DNA of 64,000 nucleotides, taken from contig NZ_CP121647.1 of NCBI RefSeq assembly GCF_029714305.1, positions 7,584,501 through 7,648,500 of the forward strand. Direction: 5' to 3'. The position numbers and the translations under genes were made by a program. Below the pieces are notes generated by a model. The model was not told where the DNA came from and did not search any database. It was given only the letters and a program-made list of their open reading frames with translations. This stretch comes from Bradyrhizobium sp. CB3481 (lineage in GTDB: Bacteria; Pseudomonadota; Alphaproteobacteria; Rhizobiales; Xanthobacteraceae). Of the stretch, positions 54,444 to 64,000 are shown one piece after another. Numbering within the stretch: the stretch's first letter is position 1; the number at the start of each line of letters is the position of its first letter.

Positions 54444-57400
54444 CTCTGATCGGTGACCGTGCCGAACGCTTCAGGGCGCTTACCGAACTTGATACGACAT
54501 TTGTCGTCGAAGCCGCGGCCGGCACCGGCAAGACGTCCTTGCTCGCCGGACGCGTGGTCATGCTTCTGGCCCGCGGCACTAGTCCTAGGTCCATCGCGGC
54601 GATCACGTTCACCGAGCTCGCAGCCGGAGAATTGCGCCAGCGGATTGCTCAATATCTGGATTCTTTGATCGCCGGGATAGTCCCGGAGGAACTTCAACTC
54701 TGTCTACCGCACGGACCGAACGCGGAGCAGCAGACGGCGCTGCTCGCAGCTGCCGCAGAGCTGGATGAGCTGGTTTGCTCCACCATTCACGGCTTCTGTC
54801 ACGACCTCCTCGCGACCTACTCGGTCGAGGCAGGCGTCGATCCCGGTGCGGAGATTCTCGATGGCAACCAGGCGGACTTCGCTTTCGATGGGATCTTCGA
54901 CCAATGGTGGCGTGATCGTCTCGATGAACCGATCTCTGCCAATGATCCGATCGCCTCTGTTGCAAGGAGAGATCCGAGAGGTGCTGAAGCGCTGTTGCGG
55001 AGTTTCGCGAATTTCCGCAGGCGGTATCGCGCGGCTCGCCCGTTGCAACCGAATCTCGATCCGAGCGCCGACCTCGATTTCGTGGAGAGCGTGCGCGAAT
55101 TCAGACGCTGGTGTGATCATGCCGGCGCACCACGCGATGCCGATCCGGAGCTAACGGCACTCGAAACCTTGGCTTCGCATTTTGAGGGACGCTTCGATCC
55201 CGTGCCCGATTTCGACGGGCTATGGTCCCTCGCGCATCCGGCCCCCCTGCCGATCATGCGCAAAGGCTCGTTCGACTTGCGTGAATATCGGCGGCGCTCG
55301 ATGTGGCGAAAAGTGGCGGGCCGAGAGTTGGGCGACCGCCTTGCCGATCAAGCGGAGGAGCGCTACGCGCGCTGCCGCGAAGCTTACGGCGCGCTGATGG
55401 GCCGCGTCGCGACCGCAATCATCTCCACGTTCTCAGCCGAACTCGACGGCGTGTTGGCGAGCTATGACGCCTTCAAGAAGCGGGCGGCCGTGCTGGACTT
55501 CGACGACCTGCTGTTCACCTGCCGGGATGTCCTTCGCGCCTATCCGCAGGTCCGCGCGGCGGCAGCCGAGCGTTTTTCTCGCATACTCGTCGATGAATTT
55601 CAGGACACAGATCCGGTGCAGGCTGAGATCCTGTTTCTGCTGTGCGGCTCTGGAGATGATGGGGAGATCTGGTACCGGCGGCGATTGAAACCCGGTCAAC
55701 TTTTCCTGGTCGGCGATCCCAAGCAGGCCATCTACCGGTTCCGCGGCGCCGATCTTGCCACATATCTCACCGTGCGGCGCGCGATCGAAGAGCAATTTCC
55801 CGATAGCGTCCTTCGCGTCACCTCGAATTTCCGCTCGCGTGGTCAGATCGTCGATCACGTCAACCGCTGCTTCGAAGAGAAACTTTCAGCCCAAGAAGCC
55901 GGCTATGTGGCCCTGCGAAGCACGCGCAGCGAGGCCCAGCACGGCTTTCCGTGCGTCGCGAAGATAAATATCCAGCTTCCACCCGACTCTCGGGTCGACA
56001 GCTCCCGAGACGAAGAGGCGTCGGTTGTCGCCGAGGTCTGCGCTCGTCTGATCGGTAACGTCGAGTTGAAGTTGAACAATGGCGAAACCCGGCGGCTGAT
56101 GCCGGGCGACATTGCCCTGCTGGCCCCAGTTTCGACCGATCTCTGGCGATACGAAAGAGCGCTTGAAGAAGCAGGCCTGCCTTTCGCGTCCCAGGCGGGG
56201 AAGAACCTTTTCAGGCGTCAGGAGGCTCAGGATTTCGTCGCTCTCGTGCGCACGCTGGCCGATCCTCGTGACACGTTGGCTCTGGGGGCGCTGCTTCGTG
56301 GGCCGCTGGTTGGTCTCACCGAGCAGGAATTGTTGGACATCACGCAAGGCCTTCCCTCGCCGGACGGAGGCGATGGATTTGCCAGGCTTTCCCTCCGAAC
56401 CGATCCCAGTCACATACAAAATGACGTCGCACGCGAAGTGCTCGGCGTCCTGCGGGACCTGCGCCGTCGTGTTCACAGCACAACACCAGCCCTTCTTCTG
56501 ACGGAAGCCGTCGAACGGCTTCGTGCGCGTGCAATCGTGACGGCGCGGAGCGCCGACCAGGCCGCGCGATCGCTTGCCAATGTCGACGGGCTTCTTGAGC
56601 GATCCCGGAGTTATGGCGTGCGTGGCTTGGCCCAATTCGCGACCGATCTCGACGACGAATGGTCCAACGGGTCAGGTCATCCGGAAGGGATGCTCGAAGC
56701 CGACGGCCAATCGATTGAGATAGTGACGGTGCACAGTTCAAAGGGCCTGGAATGGCCCGTGGTGATCCCGATAAACCGCGCCTCCATGCCCCGACGGGCG
56801 GAGACTTTCGTTTATCGCCGCCGAGACGAGAGCCTGCATTGGGCCCTCGGCCAGGTGGTCCCGCCAAGTCTGGAAGATGCTCTGCGAGCCGAGAATATCG
56901 AAAAGCAGAACGAAAACCTGCGCCTGCTATACGTCGCGTGCACACGAGCAATGGAATTGCTGATCGTGCCCGACTTCACTTGGAGCAACGACGCATCCTG
57001 GGCGAAACTGCTCGATTTCAAATTGGACGAGGTGCCCGAACTGAACATTGCGCGCCTCCCACGCGCAACGGTCGCCGCGACGATTGGAATCCAAAATCAG
57101 CAGAGCGCTGAGGTGTTTGCAGCTGAGCAATCGATCCTGACGGAGGCCTCCCCGACCATTCGGTGGATCCGGCCGAGTGATGGCGATCCTGATGTGATTG
57201 CAGTCGCGCCTCCGACATCGTTGGCCGAGGAGGGACCGCTTCAGCCCTCTTCAGCCATTGAAGGGGGCCGCACGCGCGGCGTTATTTTGCACAAGCTTTT
57301 GGAAGAATTTCTGACTGGCGAATTGGAGGAACGCGTTGATGACGTGAAATCGAGAGCGGCCTTCCTACTCGAGCAACTGACCACGGAGGCGCTGGCCGCC

Positions 57401-57739
57401 GACGCACCGCGCATCGAGGAGTTGGCGGGCACGGCTTTGCGGACTCTTTCGCTCCCGGAACTGACGCCGTTTCGAGACCGGCTGGTAGCGGAGGTGCCGA
57501 TCTACGGAGCAGCACCGACAAGCGTACAGGGACTCATCGTCGGCCGGGCGGATGCCGTCGCACGCACGGAGGATGGCAGCTTGGTCGTCTTCGACTGGAA
57601 GAGTGATGTTGCGCCGAGAGAGGCGGAACGTTCCGCCTATCGGCAACAACTGCGGCAGTATCTGCACGTGGTCGGCGCCCAACGAGGCGCCATCGTCTAT
57701 ATGACTTCTGGATACATCGATTGGACAGTAGCGTCCTGA
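54440..57739 (+). CDS. AddA-like UvrD helicase with PD-(D/E)XK nuclease
   Basis: The 1099-residue protein has SF1 helicase motifs in order: Walker A (EAAAGTGKTS at about 24-33), Walker B (LVDEFQDTDPVQ), GDPKQAIYRFRGAD, VHSSKGLEWPVV and YVACTRAMELL. A C-terminal nuclease (about 1030-1090: VGRADAV...VVFDWKSDV) follows. It matches AddA/RecB-like helicase-nucleases, which unwind and degrade DNA from double-strand ends, for repair or against foreign DNA. The start at 54440 overlaps the previous stop (ATGA), and the two subunits are probably cotranslated. Confidence 0.85.
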   Translation: MTLIGDRAERFRALTELDTTFVVEAAAGTGKTSLLAGRVVMLLARGTSPRSIAAITFTELAAGELRQRIAQYLDSLIAGIVPEELQLCLPHGPNAEQQTALLAAAAELDELVCSTIHGFCHDLLATYSVEAGVDPGAEILDGNQADFAFDGIFDQWWRDRLDEPISANDPIASVARRDPRGAEALLRSFANFRRRYRAARPLQPNLDPSADLDFVESVREFRRWCDHAGAPRDADPELTALETLASHFEGRFDPVPDFDGLWSLAHPAPLPIMRKGSFDLREYRRRSMWRKVAGRELGDRLADQAEERYARCREAYGALMGRVATAIISTFSAELDGVLASYDAFKKRAAVLDFDDLLFTCRDVLRAYPQVRAAAAERFSRILVDEFQDTDPVQAEILFLLCGSGDDGEIWYRRRLKPGQLFLVGDPKQAIYRFRGADLATYLTVRRAIEEQFPDSVLRVTSNFRSRGQIVDHVNRCFEEKLSAQEAGYVALRSTRSEAQHGFPCVAKINIQLPPDSRVDSSRDEEASVVAEVCARLIGNVELKLNNGETRRLMPGDIALLAPVSTDLWRYERALEEAGLPFASQAGKNLFRRQEAQDFVALVRTLADPRDTLALGALLRGPLVGLTEQELLDITQGLPSPDGGDGFARLSLRTDPSHIQNDVAREVLGVLRDLRRRVHSTTPALLLTEAVERLRARAIVTARSADQAARSLANVDGLLERSRSYGVRGLAQFATDLDDEWSNGSGHPEGMLEADGQSIEIVTVHSSKGLEWPVVIPINRASMPRRAETFVYRRRDESLHWALGQVVPPSLEDALRAENIEKQNENLRLLYVACTRAMELLIVPDFTWSNDASWAKLLDFKLDEVPELNIARLPRATVAATIGIQNQQSAEVFAAEQSILTEASPTIRWIRPSDGDPDVIAVAPPTSLAEEGPLQPSSAIEGGRTRGVILHKLLEEFLTGELEERVDDVKSRAAFLLEQLTTEALAADAPRIEELAGTALRTLSLPELTPFRDRLVAEVPIYGAAPTSVQGLIVGRADAVARTEDGSLVVFDWKSDVAPREAERSAYRQQLRQYLHVVGAQRGAIVYMTSGYIDWTVAS

Positions 57740-58157
57740 AGGATTGGGCCCGGATTCTTACGGGGAATCTGGATCGCCAACCGGCGCTGAATTGCAGTAA
57801 TCCAAATTACGGTATTACCTAGGGCTGACCGCTGCCGTTCCACTTCTTGCGGCTTTCCAACCGATATTCCTAGGTATAAGCGCACGAAAATGCTCGAAAT
57901 GCGCGAGTAATCCCCTTATGGTCGCGCCAAAGGAGCATGGGGATATAGGGGGATTTTGTTGCTGATGGTTTCGCCCGACGAAGCTGCGGGGCTGCGCCAC
58001 GCGGGGCACTCGTATTCTTCTATTCGACCGGTTGGGTACCTCCTGCAAGATCAGGCAATTCCCGATAGACGAAGCAACTCGCGGCCAGGCCACATCCGTG
58101 CGCCCTCGGTGCCGCCAGGTATATCGGCCGATCGCTAATTGCGCGGCTTTCCGAGGC
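57740..58157. other. Intergenic region before the giant helicase gene
   Basis: No supported gene. It must carry the promoter of the next gene, because the spacing is too large for simple coupling. No LexA box or clear repeat was seen. Confidence 0.4.
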
Positions 58158-61100
58158 ATGACCATGTTGGACCGGACTGAAACTGAGGAAATGGTTACCG
58201 GTACTGTAAAAATTTCGTGCATCACGACGGATAACGTCAACGTTGCGTTCTATCAGAACGCTGTTCCGATCATCCGGGACCTCGCAATCGAAAATACTCT
58301 GGGCGCCGATGTTACGGGAATTTCGGTCCACCTGACATCGGAGCCGCCATTCGTCTCGCCGGGAGTTTGGCGCATCGAGCGCATCGCGGACCAAGCAGTT
58401 CACCACATTCGCAGTCTCGATCTGAAGCTTGATCCCGCCTTTCTCGCTGGCATCAATGCCTCGCGGCGCGGCGAACTGCGTATACGGGTCGAAGCTGACG
58501 GAATGGTGCTCGCCGAGCAGGCCGTCGAGATCAACCTGTTGCCGCCCTCCCATTGGGGTGGCGTCAGTTCGGCGCCGGAGTTGCTGGCAGCCTTCGTCAG
58601 GCCGACAGATCCCAGCATCGACGTCATCCTGCGGGAAGCTTCCGACAAACTTGCCGCCGCCGGTCGCGACGAGGCCATGGACGGTTACCGCAAACGCACC
58701 AAGGCCCGCGCCTGGGAGATCTCTGAAGCGATCTGGGCAGCGCTTGTGGCTCATTCGATTGCCTATGTCCTCCCGCCGAAGAGTTTCGAGCGCTCCGGGC
58801 AGATGGTCCGCGGACCAAGCGACATCCTAGCGCGCAAGGTGGGCACCTGCCTCGATCTCACGCTGCTCTACGCCTCCTGCCTCGAGCAGGCGGGCCTCAA
58901 CCCGGTCATCGCCCTGACCGAAGGCCACGCATTTGTCGGCATCTGGCTGGTCGACGAGGATTTCTCCGGTCTCGTCATCGACGATCCTCAAATGTTGCGC
59001 AAGCGAGTGCAACTGGAGGAAATGGTCGTGGTCGAAACCACGCTGCTGACGGGCGCGCACCCGGCGCGCTTCAAACAGGCGGTCGTGGCAGCCAACAAAT
59101 TGATCGCCGAGGACGCCGCCTCGCCATTCGAGCTTGCCATCGACGTCCGTCGCGCGCGTAGCGCCAAGATACGTCCGCTCGACCTCTCCGGCTCGGCCGA
59201 GCCTGCGATCCGACCCGTCACCGCCTCCGCGGCCGCCCAGGAAGTCGGCGAAGTTCCGCAGTTTGAAGAAGATCTCGACAAGCGTCGCGAACCGGTGCCC
59301 GAGAAGAATCTCGACAGGCTCGAAATCTGGAAGCGCAACCTTCTCGATCTGTCGCTCAAGAATCGGCTGCTCAACTTCAAGGACTCCAAATCGACCATCG
59401 CGATCGACTGCCCCGATCCCGCGATGCTCGAGGATAGACTTTCCGACGGCGACCGTTTCAAACTGCTTGGAAAAACCACCGTGCTCGACGGCACGGACGG
59501 ACGAGACACGACGCTGCTCGCTGAGCGTCAGAACGAGGAGGCCCGCAAGGCTTTTATCCTCGACGCGATGAAACGGGGCGACCTGCACACCAACATAGCC
59601 GACTCCGAACTTGATGGCCGACTCACCGATCTCTACCGGGCTTCGCGGCTCGCGTTCGAGGAGGGCGGCGCAAATATCCTTTATCTATGCCTCGGCTTCC
59701 TCATATGGACGCCTCAGGACGGTGCCGGGCCGTACCGAGCACCGTTGATCTTGATACCCGTACAGCTCGAACGCAAAAGTGTGCGCTCGGGCTTTCGTCT
59801 CGCGCTGCACGAGGACGAAGCGCGCTTCAATCCGACTCTCCTGCAGATGCTGAAGCAGGACTTCGATCTGGCGATGCCGGAGTTCGACGGTGAACTGCTG
59901 CAGGACGCCACCGGCATCGACGTTACCGGGATATGGAAGGCCGTTCGGCGCCACATCAAGAACATCAAGGGCTGGGAGGTGACAGAGCAGGTCAAGCTCG
60001 CGACTCTGTCCTTCACCAAATACCTGATGTGGAAGGACCTGGTTGACCGCACCGATCTGCTCAAGCGCAATCCGGTTGTCCGCCATTTGATCGATACCCC
60101 GACCCACAGCTACGAGGGCTCCGGGGCGGGCTTCATCGACGCGCGGACCATCGACGAGATCGTCGATCCGGCCGAACTGTTCGCTCCGCTCTCCGCCGAC
60201 TCCTCGCAGATCGCTGCGATCGTCGCCGCCCAGCGCGGTGCCGACTACGTGCTGTTCGGCCCGCCCGGCACCGGAAAGAGCCAGACGATCGCCAATGCCA
60301 TAACGAACTGCCTTGCGCACCAGAAGACCGTGCTGTTCGTCTCACAGAAGACCGCGGCGCTCGAAGTAGTAAGGCAGCGCATGCAGGCGATCGGATTAGG
60401 CAACTACTGTCTAGAGGTGCACTCGACCAAGGCCCAGAAGTCGAGCGTGCTGGAGCAACTCGCGACAGCCTGGCGAGAGCGCAATCTGGTCACCGAAGAA
60501 CACTGGTCGACGGCCGCCGGCGAACTGAAGAAGAGGCGTGATCAGTTGAACAGGCTGGTCTCGGCCCTGCACCGCAGGCGCGCGAACGGCATGACGGCCT
60601 ACGAGGCCTTCGGGCGCGTGATCGCGGATCGCAACCGGCTCGCCGACATCGAGTTGACTTGGCCGGCTGGAACCGTGCATTCGCCGGGGCAACTCGCCCG
60701 GATGCGCGAGAGCTGCGCGGACATCCGCACCGCATTGGAAGCGGTCGGCGACCCGTCGGTCCACCCGTTGCAGGGTATCGAGCAAACTCGCTGGAATCCC
60801 GCCTGGGCGCAAGCACTGCAGCAAGCGGTCGATCGGATGCAGGCAACGCTGGAGCAGACGCGCGAGGCGGCGGACTCACTCCTCACCTCCCTTGGACTGA
60901 ACGAAGTCGCCGACGACAGTTCGTTGCCGCAACTCCTCAAGCTCGTCGCACTGATGCTGAATCAGGACGCCGCCGATGGCGTCCTGCTCCTCAACGAAGA
61001 GGCTCCTCATCGTATCCGAGCACTAAGTGCCCTGGCCGACATGGTCGGTCGCATCCGGAACAAAGCGTCTGAGCTGTCGACCGAATACGATTTCAAGGCC

Positions 61101-64000
61101 GCGTTCCTCGACTTATCGGCCCTACAGCGGGACTGGACCGAGGCCTGCGCATCCAACGTATTGCTGCGCGGCGGCCGTAAGAAAAAGGTCCGTCTCCATC
61201 TTCAGCCGTACTGCCCGGGCGAGGTGCCCGACGAGATCGGACGCGACCTCATCGTCCTGCAAGACCTGTGCGATCTGCTTCGCGGAATGGAAGCGCTCAA
61301 ACCGCATTTCCGAGACATCGAACGGCTGTGGCGGGGGCTCGATAGCGACCCGGAGCGCATCGCTTCCCTGATCAAATGGGCGCACGACCTGCAAACCGCG
61401 GTCGATGCCTTCCACGTCGACGACGTGACGCCGCAACGGATGACCGCCCACGTCGCCGGGCTCCTCGCCCGCGACATCTCGCGCTTCCGTTCCGGAGGTC
61501 AGGTTCGCAGGGCGTTCGACGCCATGCAGCAGGCCTTCCCGGCCATGTACCAGGCGGCCAAGGACGTCGGGACCTGCATTGGCCTCGATCGTCCTTCGGA
61601 GATCATTCGGTTGGAGCCCGGCTGGATCGACGCGTTACAGGAACGGTCGGCGCGGTGGCGGGCCAACATCATGAAGGCGCCGCAATGGGCGACGTGGCGG
61701 GCGGCGGCGAAGGCGGCGCGCGCCGCCGGGCTTTCCCCGCTGGTCGAGGCCGTCGAGGGCGGCCGCATCACGCGCGACGAACTCGTCGGCGCGTTCGACT
61801 ACGCCTATGCACGCTGGGTCGCTGAGACCATCGTCAACGACGACGAGGTGCTCAGCGGCTTTCTAGCCGAGAGGCACGAGGCAGTCATCGAGGCCTTCGT
61901 CGCCGCCGACGAGAAGGTCGGCGAGTTGGCCAGGCAGATCGTCAAGGCGCGGATCGGAGCCGCGGTGCCGACCCAGACGAATTTCGGCAAAGACCCGGAA
62001 TGGGGCACGCTGGCGCGCGAGATCAACAAGAAGGCGCGGCACATGCCGCTGCGCCAGCTCTTCGGGCGAATTCCGAACGTCATGACCCAACTCGCGCCCT
62101 GCATCATGATGAGCCCCCTTTCGATCGCCCAATACCTTCCGGCTGAAGCTAAGCCGTTCGACGTCGTGATCTTCGACGAGGCTTCGCAAATCCCCGTCTG
62201 GGACGCCATCGGCGCCATCGCGCGGGGCAGCCAGGTGATCGTCGTGGGCGATCCGGAACAGCTTCCGCCGACCAGCGTCGGCCAACGCGGTGTCGATGAC
62301 GAGGACGATGATGGTTCGACCGTGCAGAGCCAGCAGAGCATCCTCGACGAGTGCCTTGCCTCAAACATTCCCAGTATGCGGCTGTCCTGGCACTACCGCA
62401 GCCGTCACGAGAGCCTGATCGCGTTTTCGAACGCTAAATACTACCGCGGCGAACTGATGACCTTCCCGTCGCCGGTGACCCGCGACACTGCGGTCCGCTA
62501 CGTTCACGTCGAGGGCGGCATCTACGAGCGCGGCGGCGCCAAGGTGAACCGCAAGGAAGCCGAGGCCGTGGTTGCCGAGGTTGTCCGGCGCCTGAAGACA
62601 TCGACGAAATCGATCGGTGTCGTCACGTTCAACGGCGATCAGCAGCGGCTGATCGAGAACATGCTCGACCAGGCGCGACGAAGCGATCCGGCACTTGAGC
62701 CCCATTTCGACCGGAACCAGACCCGCGAACCGATCTTTGTCAAAAACATCGAGAACGTTCAGGGCGACGAGCGCGACATCATTATCTTTTCGGTGGCGGT
62801 CGGCCCCGACAAGATCGGCCGAATAACCGCGCAGATCTCATCCCTCAACAGCGAGGGCGGTCACCGGCGGCTGAACGTCGCAGTTACCCGTGCGCGCAGC
62901 GAACTTCTGGTGTTTGCGACGCTACGCCCGGAACAGATCGACTTGGGCCGCACCAGTGCCAAAGGCGTGGTCGATTTCAAGCACTTCCTGGAATTCGCCG
63001 AGCATGGCGCCCGCGCCATCGCCGAAGCCTTCTCTACGACAGGTCGAGAAACGGAATCGCCCTTTGAAGATGCCGTGATGGACGCGCTGCAGAGCCGTGG
63101 GTGGGAGGTTCACCCTCAGGTCGGCGTGTCGTTCTTTCGGATTGATCTGGGCATCGTGCATCCCGATTTTCCGGGACGCTACCTCGCCGGCGTCGAATGC
63201 GACGGCGCCACCTATCACCGCTCGGCGACGGCCCGCGATCGCGATCGCCTGCGCGAGATGGTCCTCACCAGCCTCGGATGGCGGATCCGGCGTATCTGGA
63301 GCACTGAGTGGTGGATGGATGCCTCGTCAGCGGCAGACAAGATCCATGCGCGCCTGACGGCCGATCTCGAAGCCGACCGCGCGTCGCGGCCTCCAGCCGG
63401 CTCCGTGGACGAGGCGATCGATACTGACGCGTCGACAGATAAGCAGATGCCCTTGCCCGGCGCTGAGGATCCACCGGAGGAAGCTCAGGTCATAAATTAT
63501 GAACCACCGCTGAATCCTACTTTACCAATCGAATCCGAACCGCAGCATCCACCGCACGCCCCTCCTGATCCGGCGAACGACCGCGAAGCTATCGAGGTGC
63601 CAAGGATGTACGCGCGCGGACCGACGCCGGCCGTAGCGGACCCTGCCGCGATTCCGGGCAGCTACGCCAAGGCCGACCCGAGCACCGTCGCGGCACCCGA
63701 TCGCGAGCGCTTCTACGACGTCTCTTATCGTACCAACCTCCGCAGGATGATCGATCATGTGGTCGAGATCGAGGGACCAATTTATTTCGACGTCCTGATC
63801 GACCGGATCGCCCGCTCCCACGGCTTCCAGCGCTCGGGCGAAAACGTGCAGCGGGTCATTCGTTCGGCGCTCGGACGAGGCCGCTTCCCTGTAACCCGGG
63901 ACGGCGATCGAGAGATCATCTGGCCGCAAGACGCCGCGCCCGGCGCCAAGTCGCCCTATCGCCAGGCCGGGGGCCGCGAGCACGGCGACGTTCCGTTGCC
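58158..64000 (+). CDS. Giant DUF4011-helicase-Vsr-like-DUF3320 protein, 3' end outside window
   Basis: The frame is open for at least 1947 codons to the right edge. In order: a transglutaminase-like segment (GTCLDLTLLYASCLEQAGL, about 230), DUF4011 (LEIWKRNLLDLSLKNRLLNF, about 390), an SF1 helicase with Walker A at about 701 (GPPGTGKSQ), D-E-A-S box at about 1339, GDPEQLPP and V-Q-G-D-E-R-D-I, then a Vsr/DUF559-like nuclease (about 1634-1714: SPFEDAVMDALQSRG, then VECDGATYH) and DUF3320 (about 1848 onward). From memory, DUF4011-helicase-Vsr proteins are single-gene anti-phage candidates in defence-island surveys. An ATG at 58164 is an alternative start. Confidence 0.88.
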   Translation, partial: MTMLDRTETEEMVTGTVKISCITTDNVNVAFYQNAVPIIRDLAIENTLGADVTGISVHLTSEPPFVSPGVWRIERIADQAVHHIRSLDLKLDPAFLAGINASRRGELRIRVEADGMVLAEQAVEINLLPPSHWGGVSSAPELLAAFVRPTDPSIDVILREASDKLAAAGRDEAMDGYRKRTKARAWEISEAIWAALVAHSIAYVLPPKSFERSGQMVRGPSDILARKVGTCLDLTLLYASCLEQAGLNPVIALTEGHAFVGIWLVDEDFSGLVIDDPQMLRKRVQLEEMVVVETTLLTGAHPARFKQAVVAANKLIAEDAASPFELAIDVRRARSAKIRPLDLSGSAEPAIRPVTASAAAQEVGEVPQFEEDLDKRREPVPEKNLDRLEIWKRNLLDLSLKNRLLNFKDSKSTIAIDCPDPAMLEDRLSDGDRFKLLGKTTVLDGTDGRDTTLLAERQNEEARKAFILDAMKRGDLHTNIADSELDGRLTDLYRASRLAFEEGGANILYLCLGFLIWTPQDGAGPYRAPLILIPVQLERKSVRSGFRLALHEDEARFNPTLLQMLKQDFDLAMPEFDGELLQDATGIDVTGIWKAVRRHIKNIKGWEVTEQVKLATLSFTKYLMWKDLVDRTDLLKRNPVVRHLIDTPTHSYEGSGAGFIDARTIDEIVDPAELFAPLSADSSQIAAIVAAQRGADYVLFGPPGTGKSQTIANAITNCLAHQKTVLFVSQKTAALEVVRQRMQAIGLGNYCLEVHSTKAQKSSVLEQLATAWRERNLVTEEHWSTAAGELKKRRDQLNRLVSALHRRRANGMTAYEAFGRVIADRNRLADIELTWPAGTVHSPGQLARMRESCADIRTALEAVGDPSVHPLQGIEQTRWNPAWAQALQQAVDRMQATLEQTREAADSLLTSLGLNEVADDSSLPQLLKLVALMLNQDAADGVLLLNEEAPHRIRALSALADMVGRIRNKASELSTEYDFKAAFLDLSALQRDWTEACASNVLLRGGRKKKVRLHLQPYCPGEVPDEIGRDLIVLQDLCDLLRGMEALKPHFRDIERLWRGLDSDPERIASLIKWAHDLQTAVDAFHVDDVTPQRMTAHVAGLLARDISRFRSGGQVRRAFDAMQQAFPAMYQAAKDVGTCIGLDRPSEIIRLEPGWIDALQERSARWRANIMKAPQWATWRAAAKAARAAGLSPLVEAVEGGRITRDELVGAFDYAYARWVAETIVNDDEVLSGFLAERHEAVIEAFVAADEKVGELARQIVKARIGAAVPTQTNFGKDPEWGTLAREINKKARHMPLRQLFGRIPNVMTQLAPCIMMSPLSIAQYLPAEAKPFDVVIFDEASQIPVWDAIGAIARGSQVIVVGDPEQLPPTSVGQRGVDDEDDDGSTVQSQQSILDECLASNIPSMRLSWHYRSRHESLIAFSNAKYYRGELMTFPSPVTRDTAVRYVHVEGGIYERGGAKVNRKEAEAVVAEVVRRLKTSTKSIGVVTFNGDQQRLIENMLDQARRSDPALEPHFDRNQTREPIFVKNIENVQGDERDIIIFSVAVGPDKIGRITAQISSLNSEGGHRRLNVAVTRARSELLVFATLRPEQIDLGRTSAKGVVDFKHFLEFAEHGARAIAEAFSTTGRETESPFEDAVMDALQSRGWEVHPQVGVSFFRIDLGIVHPDFPGRYLAGVECDGATYHRSATARDRDRLREMVLTSLGWRIRRIWSTEWWMDASSAADKIHARLTADLEADRASRPPAGSVDEAIDTDASTDKQMPLPGAEDPPEEAQVINYEPPLNPTLPIESEPQHPPHAPPDPANDREAIEVPRMYARGPTPAVADPAAIPGSYAKADPSTVAAPDRERFYDVSYRTNLRRMIDHVVEIEGPIYFDVLIDRIARSHGFQRSGENVQRVIRSALGRGRFPVTRDGDREIIWPQDAAPGAKSPYRQAGGREHGDVPL

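Noticed and set aside
1..64000. CRISPR arrays, rRNA genes and complete insertion sequences.
   Set aside because: No regularly spaced repeats, rRNA signatures or transposase genes with terminal repeats were seen.

Overview
The window reads as chromosomal DNA of a GC-rich alphaproteobacterium, most likely Bradyrhizobium or a close relative. This is inferred from codon use, from the gene families (peptide ABC transporter, PrtD/PrtE exporter, Ku, several amidases), from a palindromic intergenic repeat at 10075-10178 of a kind common in Bradyrhizobium and Rhodopseudomonas, and from an alphaproteobacterial-type LexA box. No species can be fixed from sequence alone.

Region 1 (1-24733) is ordinary high-GC chromosome. 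It starts with a truncated AAA ATPase. A catabolic and detoxification stretch follows: VOC protein, two amidases, HxlR regulator divergent from a glutathione transferase, and a haloalkane-dehalogenase-like hydrolase divergent from a CGNR-type regulator with a clear palindrome between them. Next is a complete dipeptide/oligopeptide ABC operon on the minus strand (8485-13912), a DadA-like oxidase, and a type I secretion locus (16625-21018). In that locus an ABC exporter and adaptor are flanked by two small Val/Leu/Gly/Ser/Thr-rich proteins without RTX repeats, which are candidate substrates. Small housekeeping-type genes follow.

Region 2 (about 25386-43700) is an integrated accessory element with visibly lower GC. 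It begins at a 45-nt fragment matching the 3' half of a tRNA-Arg(ACG), next to a tyrosine integrase. A phage-satellite or plasmid-like module follows: AlpA-like factor, DUF3102-like protein, RepB-like primase, P4/D5-type helicase. No capsid or tail genes are present. Beyond it, on the minus strand, lies the most unusual locus of the window: five exported proteins, including a Tat-exported homologue of cholesterol-dependent cytolysins without the canonical undecapeptide and with a different C-terminal domain, and two very large signal-peptide proteins encoded with an ATGA overlap. I propose this as a previously undescribed pore-forming or toxin-like system. A decayed JAB/MPN gene lies between the cytolysin gene and the first gene. 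I could not find the right end of the element.

Region 3 (44080-64000) is a DNA repair and defence neighbourhood. RNase Z and the end-joining protein Ku lie on the minus strand. Divergently there is a cassette headed by a perfect GTTC-N7-GTTC box: two uncharacterised putative zinc-ribbon proteins, an SRAP/YedK abasic-site protein, a small unknown protein and DNA polymerase IV. After an FAD oxidoreductase comes an AddB-like/AddA-like nuclease-helicase pair, then a giant DUF4011-helicase-Vsr-like-DUF3320 protein that runs off the right edge.
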